Assembly: GCA_022792335.1 (NCBI GenBank)
Contig: JAAWAV010000044.1
Span: forward strand, 1-64,000
Direction of reading: 5' to 3'
From: Lachnospiraceae bacterium
GTDB taxonomy: Bacteria; Bacillota; Clostridia; Lachnospirales; Lachnospiraceae
DNA: 64,000 nt
The position numbers were made by a program, and so were the translations under genes. A model generated the notes under the pieces. The model had not been told where the DNA came from. It was given only the letters and a program-made list of their open reading frames with translations, and made no database searches. How positions within the stretch are numbered: the first letter of the stretch is position 1; each line of letters begins with the position of its first letter. Positions 44,230 to 53,583 of the stretch are shown here, one piece after another.

Positions 44230-44958
44230 ATGGGAGAGATCCATGACCTTCCGGACGGGACAAAGCTTGTAGTCTGGGAGGAGAGGAATCAGATACTGGC
44301 GCTTACCCTTCCCCTACGCAGAGGCGCCGGCGTGACAGTACTGGCACGAGACGTACTGAAGGATCTGACTTGCGCGGTCTTTCGCGGCTCTGTTTATTAT
44401 GCTTGTCACAGCCTGGAACACAGAATTTTTTTTGGACTGGCCGGGGATGGGCAACCGACGGCCATTTTGTCAGACCCTTCTGACGAAAGACGCTATTCGG
44501 CGCTCAGACTTCTGGCGTGGAAGGAGGAACTGTATCTGTTTTTCCGGGCCAGAAGCCGGGGTGGGAAAACCTGGGAGCTTAAGGTGATGAGGCCCCTTTC
44601 AGCCAGAGAGGCCAAGACCTTGTGGGAAGGATTTACAGAACCGATGGAACCGGTATACGTAGATACGGGAGGAAAACTGGTAATTCTGTCAGGAAGCAGA
44701 ATCTGTACCTGGGATGGAAAACAGCCTCCGGAACAGGGAGAGATCCTGCGACTTGGGACAGGACAGAAAGCCAGGGACGCGATCCTTAAGCTGGAAGCGG
44801 AAAATAGACAGTATAAAACGCAGACAGAAAATCTGATGCGAAAACATGAAACTCAGCTTGGAGAAATCAAAAAACAATATGATGAACTGGCAGTTTACGC
44901 CACGGAACTTCAGCAGGAGGGGAAACGCTGGAGGGAAAAGTACTATAAAAAGCACTAA
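44230..44958 (+). CDS. Hypothetical protein with C-terminal coiled coil
   Basis: This 242-aa soluble protein has a beta-rich N-terminal part with propeller-like strands (GSVYYACHSLEHRIFFGLAG, KEELYLFFRARSRGGKTWEL) and a coiled coil at about 195-240 (ILKLEAENRQYKTQTENLMR). AAAAGAGGG precedes the ATG. It is divergent from the Cys-rich gene and may share its sporulation timing. No family is recognised. Confidence 0.7.
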   Translation: MGEIHDLPDGTKLVVWEERNQILALTLPLRRGAGVTVLARDVLKDLTCAVFRGSVYYACHSLEHRIFFGLAGDGQPTAILSDPSDERRYSALRLLAWKEELYLFFRARSRGGKTWELKVMRPLSAREAKTLWEGFTEPMEPVYVDTGGKLVILSGSRICTWDGKQPPEQGEILRLGTGQKARDAILKLEAENRQYKTQTENLMRKHETQLGEIKKQYDELAVYATELQQEGKRWREKYYKKH

Positions 44959-45181
44959 AAAGACGGTTTCTTTGTAAAAAGTACAAAAATTGGCCGGTGA
45001 TTTTTGGAATAAAAACGATGAAAACGCCGGTTTTCTTATGCTATCATAAACCCATTGAAAGTTGTGCAATATAACTACATGAATGCGGAGAAAACACAAA
45101 AAAGTTAGAGGATTTTTCGGTGGTTGTCCGTATGATTGTATGGAATTGAAAACAATATTTGGCAGCCAGGAGGAAGAATGT

Positions 45182-46072
45182 ATGAAAAAACTTTACGGTG
45201 TGGTGACGGCGATGGTGACGCCTTTTAATGAGGACGAGTCAGTCCGGACACAAGCCATCAGACAGCACGTGGATTTCCTGATAGAGAAGGGAATCAATTG
45301 CCTGTATCCTTTGGGGACGACAGGGGAAATGATGCTTATGAACGTAGAAGAGCGAAAACTGGTGGCAGAGACTGTGGTGGATCAGTGCGCCGGCCGGATT
45401 CCGGTGTTTGTCCACGTGGGAGCGATGAAAACGAAAGACGCCTGCGAGCTGGCCCGCCATGCTCATAGCATTGGCGCAGATGGAATCGGAGCCGTGTCCC
45501 CGGCGTTTTACGGAGCTACAGAGACTTCGATTTATGATTATTATGCGGCGATTGCAAAGAGTGTACCGGAGGACTTTCCAGTATATCTTTACAACATTCC
45601 TCAGTGCTCTTCCAACGATCTGCCGGTGGCGGTGGCGGATCGGCTGGCCAGGGAATTTTCCAATATTGTCGGGATTAAGTACAGCTTTGCAGATATGTGC
45701 CGCACGCTGGAATATCAGAAAGTGGCTGACGGGAAGTTTTCCGTACTTCATGGCTGTGACAAGCTGATCAATGTGTTAATGGTCATGGGGCTGGACGGCG
45801 TGGTGTCCGGCGTCTCCAGCGTCTATCCGGAGCTTTTTGTGGATGTTTACCAGGTTTGTTTAAAGGGAGACTGGGAAGAAGCCAGACGCAAGCAGCAGCT
45901 GGCCAACGAAGTGGTAGATATTTTAAAAGGCGGGGCCAGTATGGGCCATTTCAAAGAAGCCTTAAAACTTCGTGGCATCGACGCAGGGTATGTGCGGGGA
46001 CCGCTCCATAATCTGACAAAGGACGAGCTTGAGACCATGAAAAAAGAACTGGCGGCCGTAGGTCTCCAGTAA
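45182..46072 (+). CDS. DapA/NanA-family aldolase or lyase
   Basis: This 296-aa TIM-barrel protein has the Schiff-base Lys166 (GIKYSFAD), the catalytic Tyr137 (YLYNIPQ) and the N-terminal GTTGEMMLMN motif of dihydrodipicolinate synthase / N-acetylneuraminate lyase enzymes. AGGAGGAAG precedes the ATG at 45182. Its neighbours are a Liv-type transporter, an aminotransferase and a PucR regulator, so a catabolic aldolase is more likely than lysine biosynthesis. The true substrate is open. Confidence 0.9.
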   Translation: MKKLYGVVTAMVTPFNEDESVRTQAIRQHVDFLIEKGINCLYPLGTTGEMMLMNVEERKLVAETVVDQCAGRIPVFVHVGAMKTKDACELARHAHSIGADGIGAVSPAFYGATETSIYDYYAAIAKSVPEDFPVYLYNIPQCSSNDLPVAVADRLAREFSNIVGIKYSFADMCRTLEYQKVADGKFSVLHGCDKLINVLMVMGLDGVVSGVSSVYPELFVDVYQVCLKGDWEEARRKQQLANEVVDILKGGASMGHFKEALKLRGIDAGYVRGPLHNLTKDELETMKKELAAVGLQ

Positions 46073-46110
46073 AGATACATATATAAAAAAACAAATCAGC
46101 GGGAACGAGT

Positions 46111-46125
46111 GTGCGCAGTGCGCAC
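46111..46125. repeat. Small palindrome upstream of the Liv binding-protein gene
   Basis: GTGCGC-AGT-GCGCAC lies 27 nt before the substrate-binding gene start, in the gap after the DapA-family gene. It could be an operator or weak processing hairpin; no T run follows. Confidence 0.4.
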
Positions 46126-46151
46126 TTGGAATAAAAAGGAGGATAAGAAGG

Positions 46152-47399
46152 ATGAAGAAAGTAGTATCTTTACTTCTGGCTCTTGTCATGGTGCTTTCTC
46201 TGGCCGCATGCGGCGGGGGCGATGACAAGAAGGAAGAAAAAGGGGAAACCAAGGCAGCGTCTGGCGAAACAGCGGGAGGAGAGAAGGCTTCTGATGGGGA
46301 GAAAGCTTCCGGAGGAGAGGTAGAGACCATTAAGATTGGCCTTTGCCAGCCTTTTACCGGCCCCAGCGCCGTAGCCGGCGAGTATTCCAGATACGGTGTG
46401 GAACTGGCCGTTGAGGAAATCAACAATGCAGGCGGCTTTGAAGTGGGCGGCAAGATGTACAAAATTGAAATTGTAGAAGAGGACAATGAGGCGAAACCTG
46501 AGATCACCAACAATGCGTACAACAAGCTGATTGGACAGGATAAGGTGAAAGCCATCATCGGACCGGATTCCAGCGGTCCCTTGATTTCCGCAGGGCCTCT
46601 GGCCACAGCGGCGAAAGTGCCTGCCATTGGAACTACTTCTTCCAACCCTGACTGTACGCTGGTCGGCGGGGAGTATGTATTCCGCGCTTGCTGGATTGAC
46701 AGCTTCCAGGCAGTAGTCTGTGCAAAGATGGCTTCTGAGACGCTTTCCGCTAAAAAGGTAGCCGTACTTTACAGCAATGCAGACGATTATTCTTCCGGAC
46801 TGGCGACTAATTTCCAGAAAGAATTTGAAGCTCTGGGCGGCGAAGTGGTTGCTTTTGAGGCATATGCGGGAGCAGACGTGAAGGACTTCAAAGCACAGCT
46901 TACCAATATTCAAAATTCCGGCGCCGAGGTTATTTTCCTTCCCAACCAGGCCGGCGAACTTCCTCTCCAGATCCAGCAGATCCGGGAGATGGATATTCAG
47001 GCGGCAATCATGGGCGAAATGTCCTGGGATAACCCCAATGTACCGGAGTTGGCAGGAAATGAGAATGTAGAAGGCTGCTATTTTATCTCTCTGTTTGCGG
47101 CAGACAGCACGGATCCGGTATCTCAGGCGTTTACAGAAGCATTCCGTGCAAAATATGACAAAGAGCCCAATACTCAGTCCACCATGTCTTACGACTGTGT
47201 ACAGATTCTCGTGGATGCGTTCCAGAGAGCAGGGACTGTGGATGACAGCGCGGCACTCAGAGACGCCATCCAGGCGACGGACCTCAACCTTCCCAGCGGC
47301 CATCTGGTATACGATGAGAACAGAGATCCGGAGAAATCTGCAAACGTTATGATTTATAAAGACGGCGTACCGACCTACGTTTCTACCATTAATCCGTAA
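46152..47399 (+). CDS. livK: Branched-chain/amino-acid ABC transporter substrate-binding lipoprotein
   Basis: This 415-aa protein has a lipobox signal (VLSLAACGGG, Cys near 20), a charged linker and a type-I periplasmic-binding fold (IKIGLCQPFTGPSAVAGEYS, AIIGPDSSGPLISAGPLATA, MSYDCVQILVDAFQRAGTVD). It binds an amino acid or related compound outside the membrane and feeds the LivHMGF transporter encoded directly downstream. AAGGAGG precedes the start. A terminator-like hairpin separates it from livH, so it is probably made in excess. Confidence 0.95.
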   Translation: MKKVVSLLLALVMVLSLAACGGGDDKKEEKGETKAASGETAGGEKASDGEKASGGEVETIKIGLCQPFTGPSAVAGEYSRYGVELAVEEINNAGGFEVGGKMYKIEIVEEDNEAKPEITNNAYNKLIGQDKVKAIIGPDSSGPLISAGPLATAAKVPAIGTTSSNPDCTLVGGEYVFRACWIDSFQAVVCAKMASETLSAKKVAVLYSNADDYSSGLATNFQKEFEALGGEVVAFEAYAGADVKDFKAQLTNIQNSGAEVIFLPNQAGELPLQIQQIREMDIQAAIMGEMSWDNPNVPELAGNENVEGCYFISLFAADSTDPVSQAFTEAFRAKYDKEPNTQSTMSYDCVQILVDAFQRAGTVDDSAALRDAIQATDLNLPSGHLVYDENRDPEKSANVMIYKDGVPTYVSTINP

Positions 47400-47415
47400 A
47401 CTGTAAACAACCAGG

Positions 47416-47445
47416 GGAGCGAGGCAGAATGCCCCGCTCCTTTTT
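47416..47445 (+). terminator. Intra-operon terminator/attenuator after livK
   Basis: GGAGCG-A-GGC pairs with GCC-C-CGCTCC (one mismatch) and is followed by five Ts. It lies 16 nt after livK and 41 nt before livH, a common arrangement that raises binding-protein output relative to permeases. Confidence 0.75.
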
Positions 47446-47486
47446 GTGAATGCGCTGGAAGCGCATCTTCAGAAAGAGGTGAAAGT

Positions 47487-48368
47487 ATGTCACAGTTTTT
47501 CCAGCTTCTGATATACGGGCTGCAGCTTGGAACCATCTATGCGCTGGTGGCCTTGGGCTACACCATGGTATATGGAATTGTAAACCTGATTAATTTTGCT
47601 CACGGTGATTTTCTGATGCTGGGAGCTTACGCAGCCTTTTTCACGGCTTTCTTTGCCGGAGAAAATTTTGTGGTTTGTCTGATTTTGGCCATGGCGACGG
47701 CAGGACTGATCGGTATCATCACAGACCGGATTGCCTATAAACCCATGCGGAACCAGCCGAAACTCTCCGCTTTGATTACAGCCATGGGCGTTTCTATTTT
47801 TATCCAGAACCTGTGCAGGGCGCTCCCCTTTATCGGGCCGATTCCGAAGGCGTTCCCCACACTTTTGGAGAGTAAAAGCATTAAACTGTTTGGCGTCACC
47901 TTTACGTCCACACAGCTTCTTCTGATTGTACTGGCCATTGCGCTGATGCTGGGATTAAATTTTATCGTCAATAAATCCAAGGTGGGACGGGGGATGCGCG
48001 CCGTTTCCATGGATCGGGATGCGGCGGCCCTTATGGGTATCAATATCAATGTGATCATCGCCAGCACCTTCTTTATCGGCGCGGCTCTGGCCGGAGCGGG
48101 AGGAGTCTTTTACGGGATTATGTACCCGACTTTGGAAGTCAGTATCGGTTCCTTCCTGGGAAATAAAGCTTTTATCGCCGCTGTGGTGGGCGGAATCGGG
48201 AGCATCAAGGGAGCCATGTTCGGCGGTATCCTTATGGGCATCGTTGAAATTTTTGCCACGAACCTGAATGCGGACATCGGCTTTGGCGCGGCCTACGCCG
48301 TCCTGATCGTGATCCTTCTGTTCCGGCCGGCCGGACTCTTTGGCAAGCTGGTCACAGAGAAAGTGTAG
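47487..48368 (+). CDS. livH: Branched-chain amino-acid ABC transporter permease LivH
   Basis: This 293-aa permease has about eight membrane helices with LivH signatures (LGTIYALVALGYTMVYGIVN, NFAHGDFLMLGAY, GRGMRAVSMDRDAAALMGIN). GAAAGAGGTG precedes the ATG. It forms the membrane channel with LivM. The stop is close to the livM start. Confidence 0.95.
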   Translation: MSQFFQLLIYGLQLGTIYALVALGYTMVYGIVNLINFAHGDFLMLGAYAAFFTAFFAGENFVVCLILAMATAGLIGIITDRIAYKPMRNQPKLSALITAMGVSIFIQNLCRALPFIGPIPKAFPTLLESKSIKLFGVTFTSTQLLLIVLAIALMLGLNFIVNKSKVGRGMRAVSMDRDAAALMGININVIIASTFFIGAALAGAGGVFYGIMYPTLEVSIGSFLGNKAFIAAVVGGIGSIKGAMFGGILMGIVEIFATNLNADIGFGAAYAVLIVILLFRPAGLFGKLVTEKV

Positions 48369-48377
48369 GTGATGAGA

Positions 48378-49454
48378 ATGGGAAAAGAAAAAACACTGCA
48401 GCAGTCGATGAAAAAAGAAAAATCTTATGTCAGTTATTTTATGATTCCTGTGCTCTTTGCGGCCATCCTTCTTCTGAATAAGGCGGGGATTCTGAATCCC
48501 TACTGGTATCAGATTTTACAGCTTGCCTGTATCAATGGAATTGTGGCTATGAGTCTGAATCTGGTAAACGGAAAAACGGGACAGTTTTCTCTGGGGCAGG
48601 CGGGATTTATGTCCCTGGGCGCTTATACCTCAGCCATGTTGACCAAGCTGGTATTTGCCCCTGCTATGGGAAATCCTGCTATGAGCTATCTCCTGTTTTT
48701 TGTATCTCTTTTGTGCGGAATGGTGGTGGCCGCTTTTATCGGCTTCCTGATTGGTATTCCTTCTTTGCGGCTGAAAGGAGATTATCTGGCCATCATTACC
48801 CTGGGCTTCAGCGAGATTATCCGGGTACTGTGGCGAGTATTCCCTTTTTCCGGAAAAGCGAAAGGCTTAAACGGAATCCAGAAATTAAGCAGCTTTCCCA
48901 TTATTTTCGTGGCGGTGGTCCTGATTATGTTTCTCTTGCGAAACTTCACCAACTCCCGTTACGGGCGCGGCTGTATCGCCATTCGGGAAAATGAGCTGGC
49001 AGCAGAAACGATGGGGATTAATACGACAAAGGCGAAGATTAAATCCTTTGTGTTTTCGGCGGCCATTGCGGGCCTTGGCGGAGGACTGTACGCGCATCTG
49101 ATGATGTTTATCAATCCGGAAATGTTCAGCCAGGTGAAGTCTACCGACATGCTTCTCTACCTTTACGCCGGCGGCGTGGGGAGCTACTCCAGCGCTCTTT
49201 TGGGAGCCCTGATTTTTACAGTACTTCCGGAATTTTTACGGTTTATGGGAGAATGGCGTCTGGTTATTTACGCTTTGGTCCTGATTGTGATTATGTTGAA
49301 CCGGCCCAAGGGTATTTTCGGAAAGCATGAGTTTGGCTTTATGCGGTTTGGAGAAAAAGAGAGCATTCATCAGAAGGCGGACAACGGAGGACTTCTGTCT
49401 TTTTTGGGAAAAATGAAGAAAAAGTCAGGGCCTGAAGGCGGAGAAGGGAGGTAG
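48378..49454 (+). CDS. livM: Branched-chain amino-acid ABC transporter permease LivM
   Basis: This about 358-aa permease has LivM-type motifs (NLVNGKTGQFSLGQAGFMSL, GDYLAIITLGFSEIIRVLWR, GRGCIAIRENELAAETMGIN). ATG 48378 follows AGGTG; in-frame GTG 48369 and ATG 48372 are alternatives. It ends with a basic cytoplasmic tail and precedes livG by 4 nt. Confidence 0.94.
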   Translation: MGKEKTLQQSMKKEKSYVSYFMIPVLFAAILLLNKAGILNPYWYQILQLACINGIVAMSLNLVNGKTGQFSLGQAGFMSLGAYTSAMLTKLVFAPAMGNPAMSYLLFFVSLLCGMVVAAFIGFLIGIPSLRLKGDYLAIITLGFSEIIRVLWRVFPFSGKAKGLNGIQKLSSFPIIFVAVVLIMFLLRNFTNSRYGRGCIAIRENELAAETMGINTTKAKIKSFVFSAAIAGLGGGLYAHLMMFINPEMFSQVKSTDMLLYLYAGGVGSYSSALLGALIFTVLPEFLRFMGEWRLVIYALVLIVIMLNRPKGIFGKHEFGFMRFGEKESIHQKADNGGLLSFLGKMKKKSGPEGGEGR

Positions 49455-49458
49455 CGGT

Positions 49459-50228
49459 ATGTCGTTATTAACAGCGGAGAATCTGTCTATTGAATTTGGC
49501 GGCCTAAAAGCAGTCCAGGATTTTAACCTGGAACTTAAGGAGCACGAACTTCTGGCCATCATCGGACCCAACGGTGCGGGAAAAACCACGATTTTCAATA
49601 TGCTGACAGGAATCTATCAGCCGACCCACGGTACGGTAAAGCTGGAAGGGAAGGTTATGAACGGACTGCGATCCAATGTGTTCACGGAGCACGGCATTGC
49701 CAGGACCTTCCAGAATATCCGGCTTTTTGGGAGCGCCAGCGTACTGGAAAACATCATTATCGCCATGGAGCTTCAGGTCAAATATAATCTGGCCCAGGCG
49801 CTTCTCAGAACCAAAAAATTCCGGGAACAGGAAGCAGATTTTAAAAGACAGGCGATGGAACTTTTAAAAGTGTTCCGTCTGGACGACAAAGCGGAGTTTC
49901 TGGCGAAGAATCTGCCTTATGGAGAACAGCGGCGGCTGGAAATTGCAAGGGCCCTGGCAACCAGGCCTAAAATCCTCTGTCTGGATGAACCGGCGGCCGG
50001 TATGAATCCCAGCGAAGTGGACGACTTGGTGGATCTGATACGGGAAATTCGTCAGAAATTTGATATCACCATCATTTTAATTGAGCACCATATGAATATG
50101 GTCATGGCTATCGCCGACCGGCTCAAGGTGATAGACTTTGGCGTGACCATTGCGGAGGGGCTTCCCTCCGAAGTGCAAAACGACCCGAAGGTAATCGAAG
50201 CATATCTGGGAAAGGAGGAGGACGAAGT

Positions 50229-50235
<7 letters not shown>
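49459..50235 (+). CDS. livG: Branched-chain amino-acid ABC transporter ATPase LivG
   Basis: This 258-aa ATPase has Walker A GPNGAGKTT, a LivG-type insert (EHGIARTFQNIRLFG), signature LPYGEQRRLEIARAL and Walker B CLDEPAAGMNP. GGGAGGT precedes the ATG. It overlaps livF by 7 nt. Together with LivF it energises the importer. Confidence 0.95.
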
Positions 50236-50936
<701 letters not shown>

Positions 50937-50972
50937 AAAATATGAACGAATACAATTAGGGGGCATTTGGCT

Positions 50973-52151
50973 ATGAGTCGTGTATCAAAGACCGGAAGAT
51001 GCGTGGAGCGTTCCTCCATCCGCATTTTCCTGGAAAAACAGAACAAAATTGCAGAAACCTGCGACGATATGATTTCTTTTACCATCGGGGAACCGGATTT
51101 TCTGACGCCGCCAAACATCGTGGAGGCGGCAAAACGCGCATTGTCGGAGGGTAAGGTGAAATATGCGCCAAACGCAGGGCTTTTAGAGCTTCGAAAAGCC
51201 GTATCCAGAGACCTGGAACGAACCCACGGCGTTCATTATGATCCGGAAAAAGAGATTGTCATTACCCCCAGCGGTATGGATACATTGCGGATGGCGGCCA
51301 TGGCCGTTCTTGACGACGAGGACGAAATGATCGTCAACGATCCTTGCTGGGCCAACCATCCCAACCATTCGAAACTGGCCCATGGAAAACCGGTGATGGT
51401 TCCGGTTTATGAGAAAGACAATTTCTTCTATAATCTGGAAAACCTGGAAAGCTATATTACGCCGAAAACAAAGGCGATCCTGTTAAACACACCCAATAAT
51501 CCCACCGGGGCGGTTATGGCGGAGGAGGAGCTTGATAAGTTCTGCGATTTCTGCAAAGAACACGATCTGATTGTGATTTCTGATGAAGTATATTACAACA
51601 TTATCTTTGACGGGTTAAAATTCAAGAGCCCTGCCATGGTGGACGGGATGAAAGAACGGGTAATCATTTCTCAGTCCTTTTCCAAGACGTATGCCATGAC
51701 TGGATGGAGACTGGCTTTTGCGGCGGGACCAGCGGATATCATCGAGTCCATCGGACGCCTCAACGAAAATTCCATTTCCTGCGTCAATACCTTTGTTCAG
51801 TGGGCTGGGATTGAGGCTTTAGAGGGGACCAGAGAGTACATAGACGCTATGGTGGCCGAGTTTGAAAACAGGAGAAACATCGTCTATGAGGGGATCAATG
51901 CCATTGAGGGATTATCCTGTGTGAAACCTCAGGGCGCGTTTTATGCTTTCGTCAATATTCAAAAGACCGGCCTTTCTTCTGAAGCGTTTGCCACAAGGCT
52001 TCTGGAAGAAAAACATGTGGGCCTGGTACCGGGGACCGGCTTCGGAGCTTCCGGCGAGGGTTTTGTCCGTATCTCCTACGCCACATCTACGGAAAATATC
52101 CGGGAAGGAATCCGGCGAATCGAAGAATTTGTAAAAGAACTGAAAAACTAA
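50973..52151 (+). CDS. Class I/II PLP aminotransferase
   Basis: This 392-aa fold-type I enzyme has the PLP-binding Lys in QSFSKTYAMTGWRLAF, the NTPNNPTGAV loop and a C-terminal VRISYATS arginine. It is AspC/PatA-like. GGGGGC precedes the ATG at 50973; TTG 50967 is in frame. Placed after the Liv transporter it most likely transaminates the imported amino acid, upstream of the DapA-family lyase in a catabolic pathway. Confidence 0.93.
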   Translation: MSRVSKTGRCVERSSIRIFLEKQNKIAETCDDMISFTIGEPDFLTPPNIVEAAKRALSEGKVKYAPNAGLLELRKAVSRDLERTHGVHYDPEKEIVITPSGMDTLRMAAMAVLDDEDEMIVNDPCWANHPNHSKLAHGKPVMVPVYEKDNFFYNLENLESYITPKTKAILLNTPNNPTGAVMAEEELDKFCDFCKEHDLIVISDEVYYNIIFDGLKFKSPAMVDGMKERVIISQSFSKTYAMTGWRLAFAAGPADIIESIGRLNENSISCVNTFVQWAGIEALEGTREYIDAMVAEFENRRNIVYEGINAIEGLSCVKPQGAFYAFVNIQKTGLSSEAFATRLLEEKHVGLVPGTGFGASGEGFVRISYATSTENIREGIRRIEEFVKELKN

Positions 52152-52168
52152 TATAAAAAGGGGATACC

Positions 52169-52318
52169 ATGAAACAGTCGGGTTTCTGTATTCAGGCGTC
52201 CCCGGTTTCTGACATTCTCTGCCTATCGGACGAGTGCCGGAGACCGGGGCGGCTGTATTCAGGGATCCGACTATTTTATAACGCCCTTTTGGAGAGAGGG
52301 CCGGCAGAAGGGACCTGA
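52169..52318 (+). CDS. Possible 49-aa small ORF
   Basis: An ATG with AAAAAGGGG 6 nt upstream opens a 49-codon frame between the aminotransferase and pucR-like genes. The peptide (MKQSGFCIQASPVSDILCL...) has no known similarity. The same DNA holds a long-range CCCCGGTTTC / GAGACCGGGG hairpin, so it may instead be leader structure. Confidence 0.3.
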   Translation: MKQSGFCIQASPVSDILCLSDECRRPGRLYSGIRLFYNALLERGPAEGT

Positions 52319-52415
52319 ACTCTTGTGGAAATTCTATTTTTTCGCTAAACTAAGAGGGATTACCAAGTTGTACAGGGATGAGGTCCCGAACCAGAGCAGA
52401 GGGGGAAGAGATACC

Positions 52416-53579
52416 ATGCCGATTACAGTAAGGGAGATTATGCAACTGAAGGAGTTCCAGAATTTTACTCTTATTGCGGGAAGGGAGGGAGAGAGAAACG
52501 AGATTATGAACATTGGCATTCTGGACTATGAATATGCCAATGAGGATCCGTATCTGGAAAAACTGTGGGCTTTCGGAAAAGGAGCGTTTGTGATTTCCAG
52601 CCTGCTATTTGCCAAGGACCATCCGGAACGGATTTTGTCTGCAGTCCGGGGGCTTTGCCGGGATGGTGTGTCGGCTCTTGCCATTAAAACCATTTACTAT
52701 GAGACGCTTCCGGAGGAAGCACTGGCTTATGCAGATGAACACGCCCTTCCAATCTATATGTTTGGCCGGGACGACGCTTATTTTCAGGACATTGCCATTT
52801 TGATCCGGGCGAAAATGGAAGAACGGGATGATACGGAACTTTTGGAACAGAAAATCGGACTGATGGTAAACGGACAGATGAGTCTCGCAAACATCCGGAA
52901 TCTGTCCCAGGAAATTCTGCCTATGGGAGGATACCGCAGCTATTTTACTGTATATTGCAAGGCAAAATCCTACTCGGAAAGTATTTATTATGTGAGGGCT
53001 TTCAATACCCTCCGGGACAGGGTGGGCAAACGGGATGCAGTGTTCCGGTTCCAGAACGGATATCTGGTGATTCTGGATATGGAGGATCGAATCCGGAGAG
53101 GAAATCTGGCGGCTCTCGCCATGAGGATTCTGTCTGTCCGCCAGGAAGATTACCATATCGGAATTGGAAAACTTCACGAAACCATGGATGAGTTTCATCT
53201 GTCTATGCAGGAAGCTCTTTATGCCAGTCAGTATGCCAAACTGTTCGGACAAAATCCGGTATGTTTCCAGCAGATGGGGATCTACCAGATTCTGCTGCCT
53301 TACTGCCGCAGTCCCTGGCTGGAGCAATATTGCAGAAGCATTTTGGAACCTATCCGGGAGTTTGACAGACAGTATGATGGGGAATTGTTTCGGACGGCGG
53401 AGATTTATGTGAGAAAGAACGGAGACGTGGAGGAGGTGGCAAAAGAGCTGCACCTCCACAGAAACACCATACGTTACAGAATGAGCCGCGTCAGAGAACT
53501 GGTAGGCGATGAAAAAGACAGCCGGTTTGATGAACAACTCTCTGTGGCCTTTCGTACTTATGAGTTACAAAAGCTGTAG
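52416..53579 (+). CDS. PucR-family transcriptional regulator
   Basis: This 387-aa protein has the N-terminal PucR sensor region (VREIMQLKEFQNFTLIAGRE, LWAFGKGAFVISSLLF), a middle GGDEF-like fold and the C-terminal helix-turn-helix NGDVEEVAKELHLHRNTIRY. PucR proteins activate purine or amino-acid catabolic genes. ATG 52416 follows AGGGGGAAGAG; an in-frame start at 52323 is less likely. It probably controls the preceding Liv and aminotransferase genes. It ends 4 bp from the convergent MoxR gene stop. Confidence 0.9.
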   Translation: MPITVREIMQLKEFQNFTLIAGREGERNEIMNIGILDYEYANEDPYLEKLWAFGKGAFVISSLLFAKDHPERILSAVRGLCRDGVSALAIKTIYYETLPEEALAYADEHALPIYMFGRDDAYFQDIAILIRAKMEERDDTELLEQKIGLMVNGQMSLANIRNLSQEILPMGGYRSYFTVYCKAKSYSESIYYVRAFNTLRDRVGKRDAVFRFQNGYLVILDMEDRIRRGNLAALAMRILSVRQEDYHIGIGKLHETMDEFHLSMQEALYASQYAKLFGQNPVCFQQMGIYQILLPYCRSPWLEQYCRSILEPIREFDRQYDGELFRTAEIYVRKNGDVEEVAKELHLHRNTIRYRMSRVRELVGDEKDSRFDEQLSVAFRTYELQKL

Positions 53580-53583
53580 CGCG

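Noticed and set aside
45182-46072. Housekeeping dihydrodipicolinate synthase (dapA)
   Set aside because: The neighbours are importer, aminotransferase and PucR genes, with no lysine-biosynthesis genes nearby, so a catabolic family member is more likely.
46170-47303. Long minus-strand ORF of 377 codons
   Set aside because: It lies entirely antisense to livK, has no ribosome binding site and no recognisable domain.
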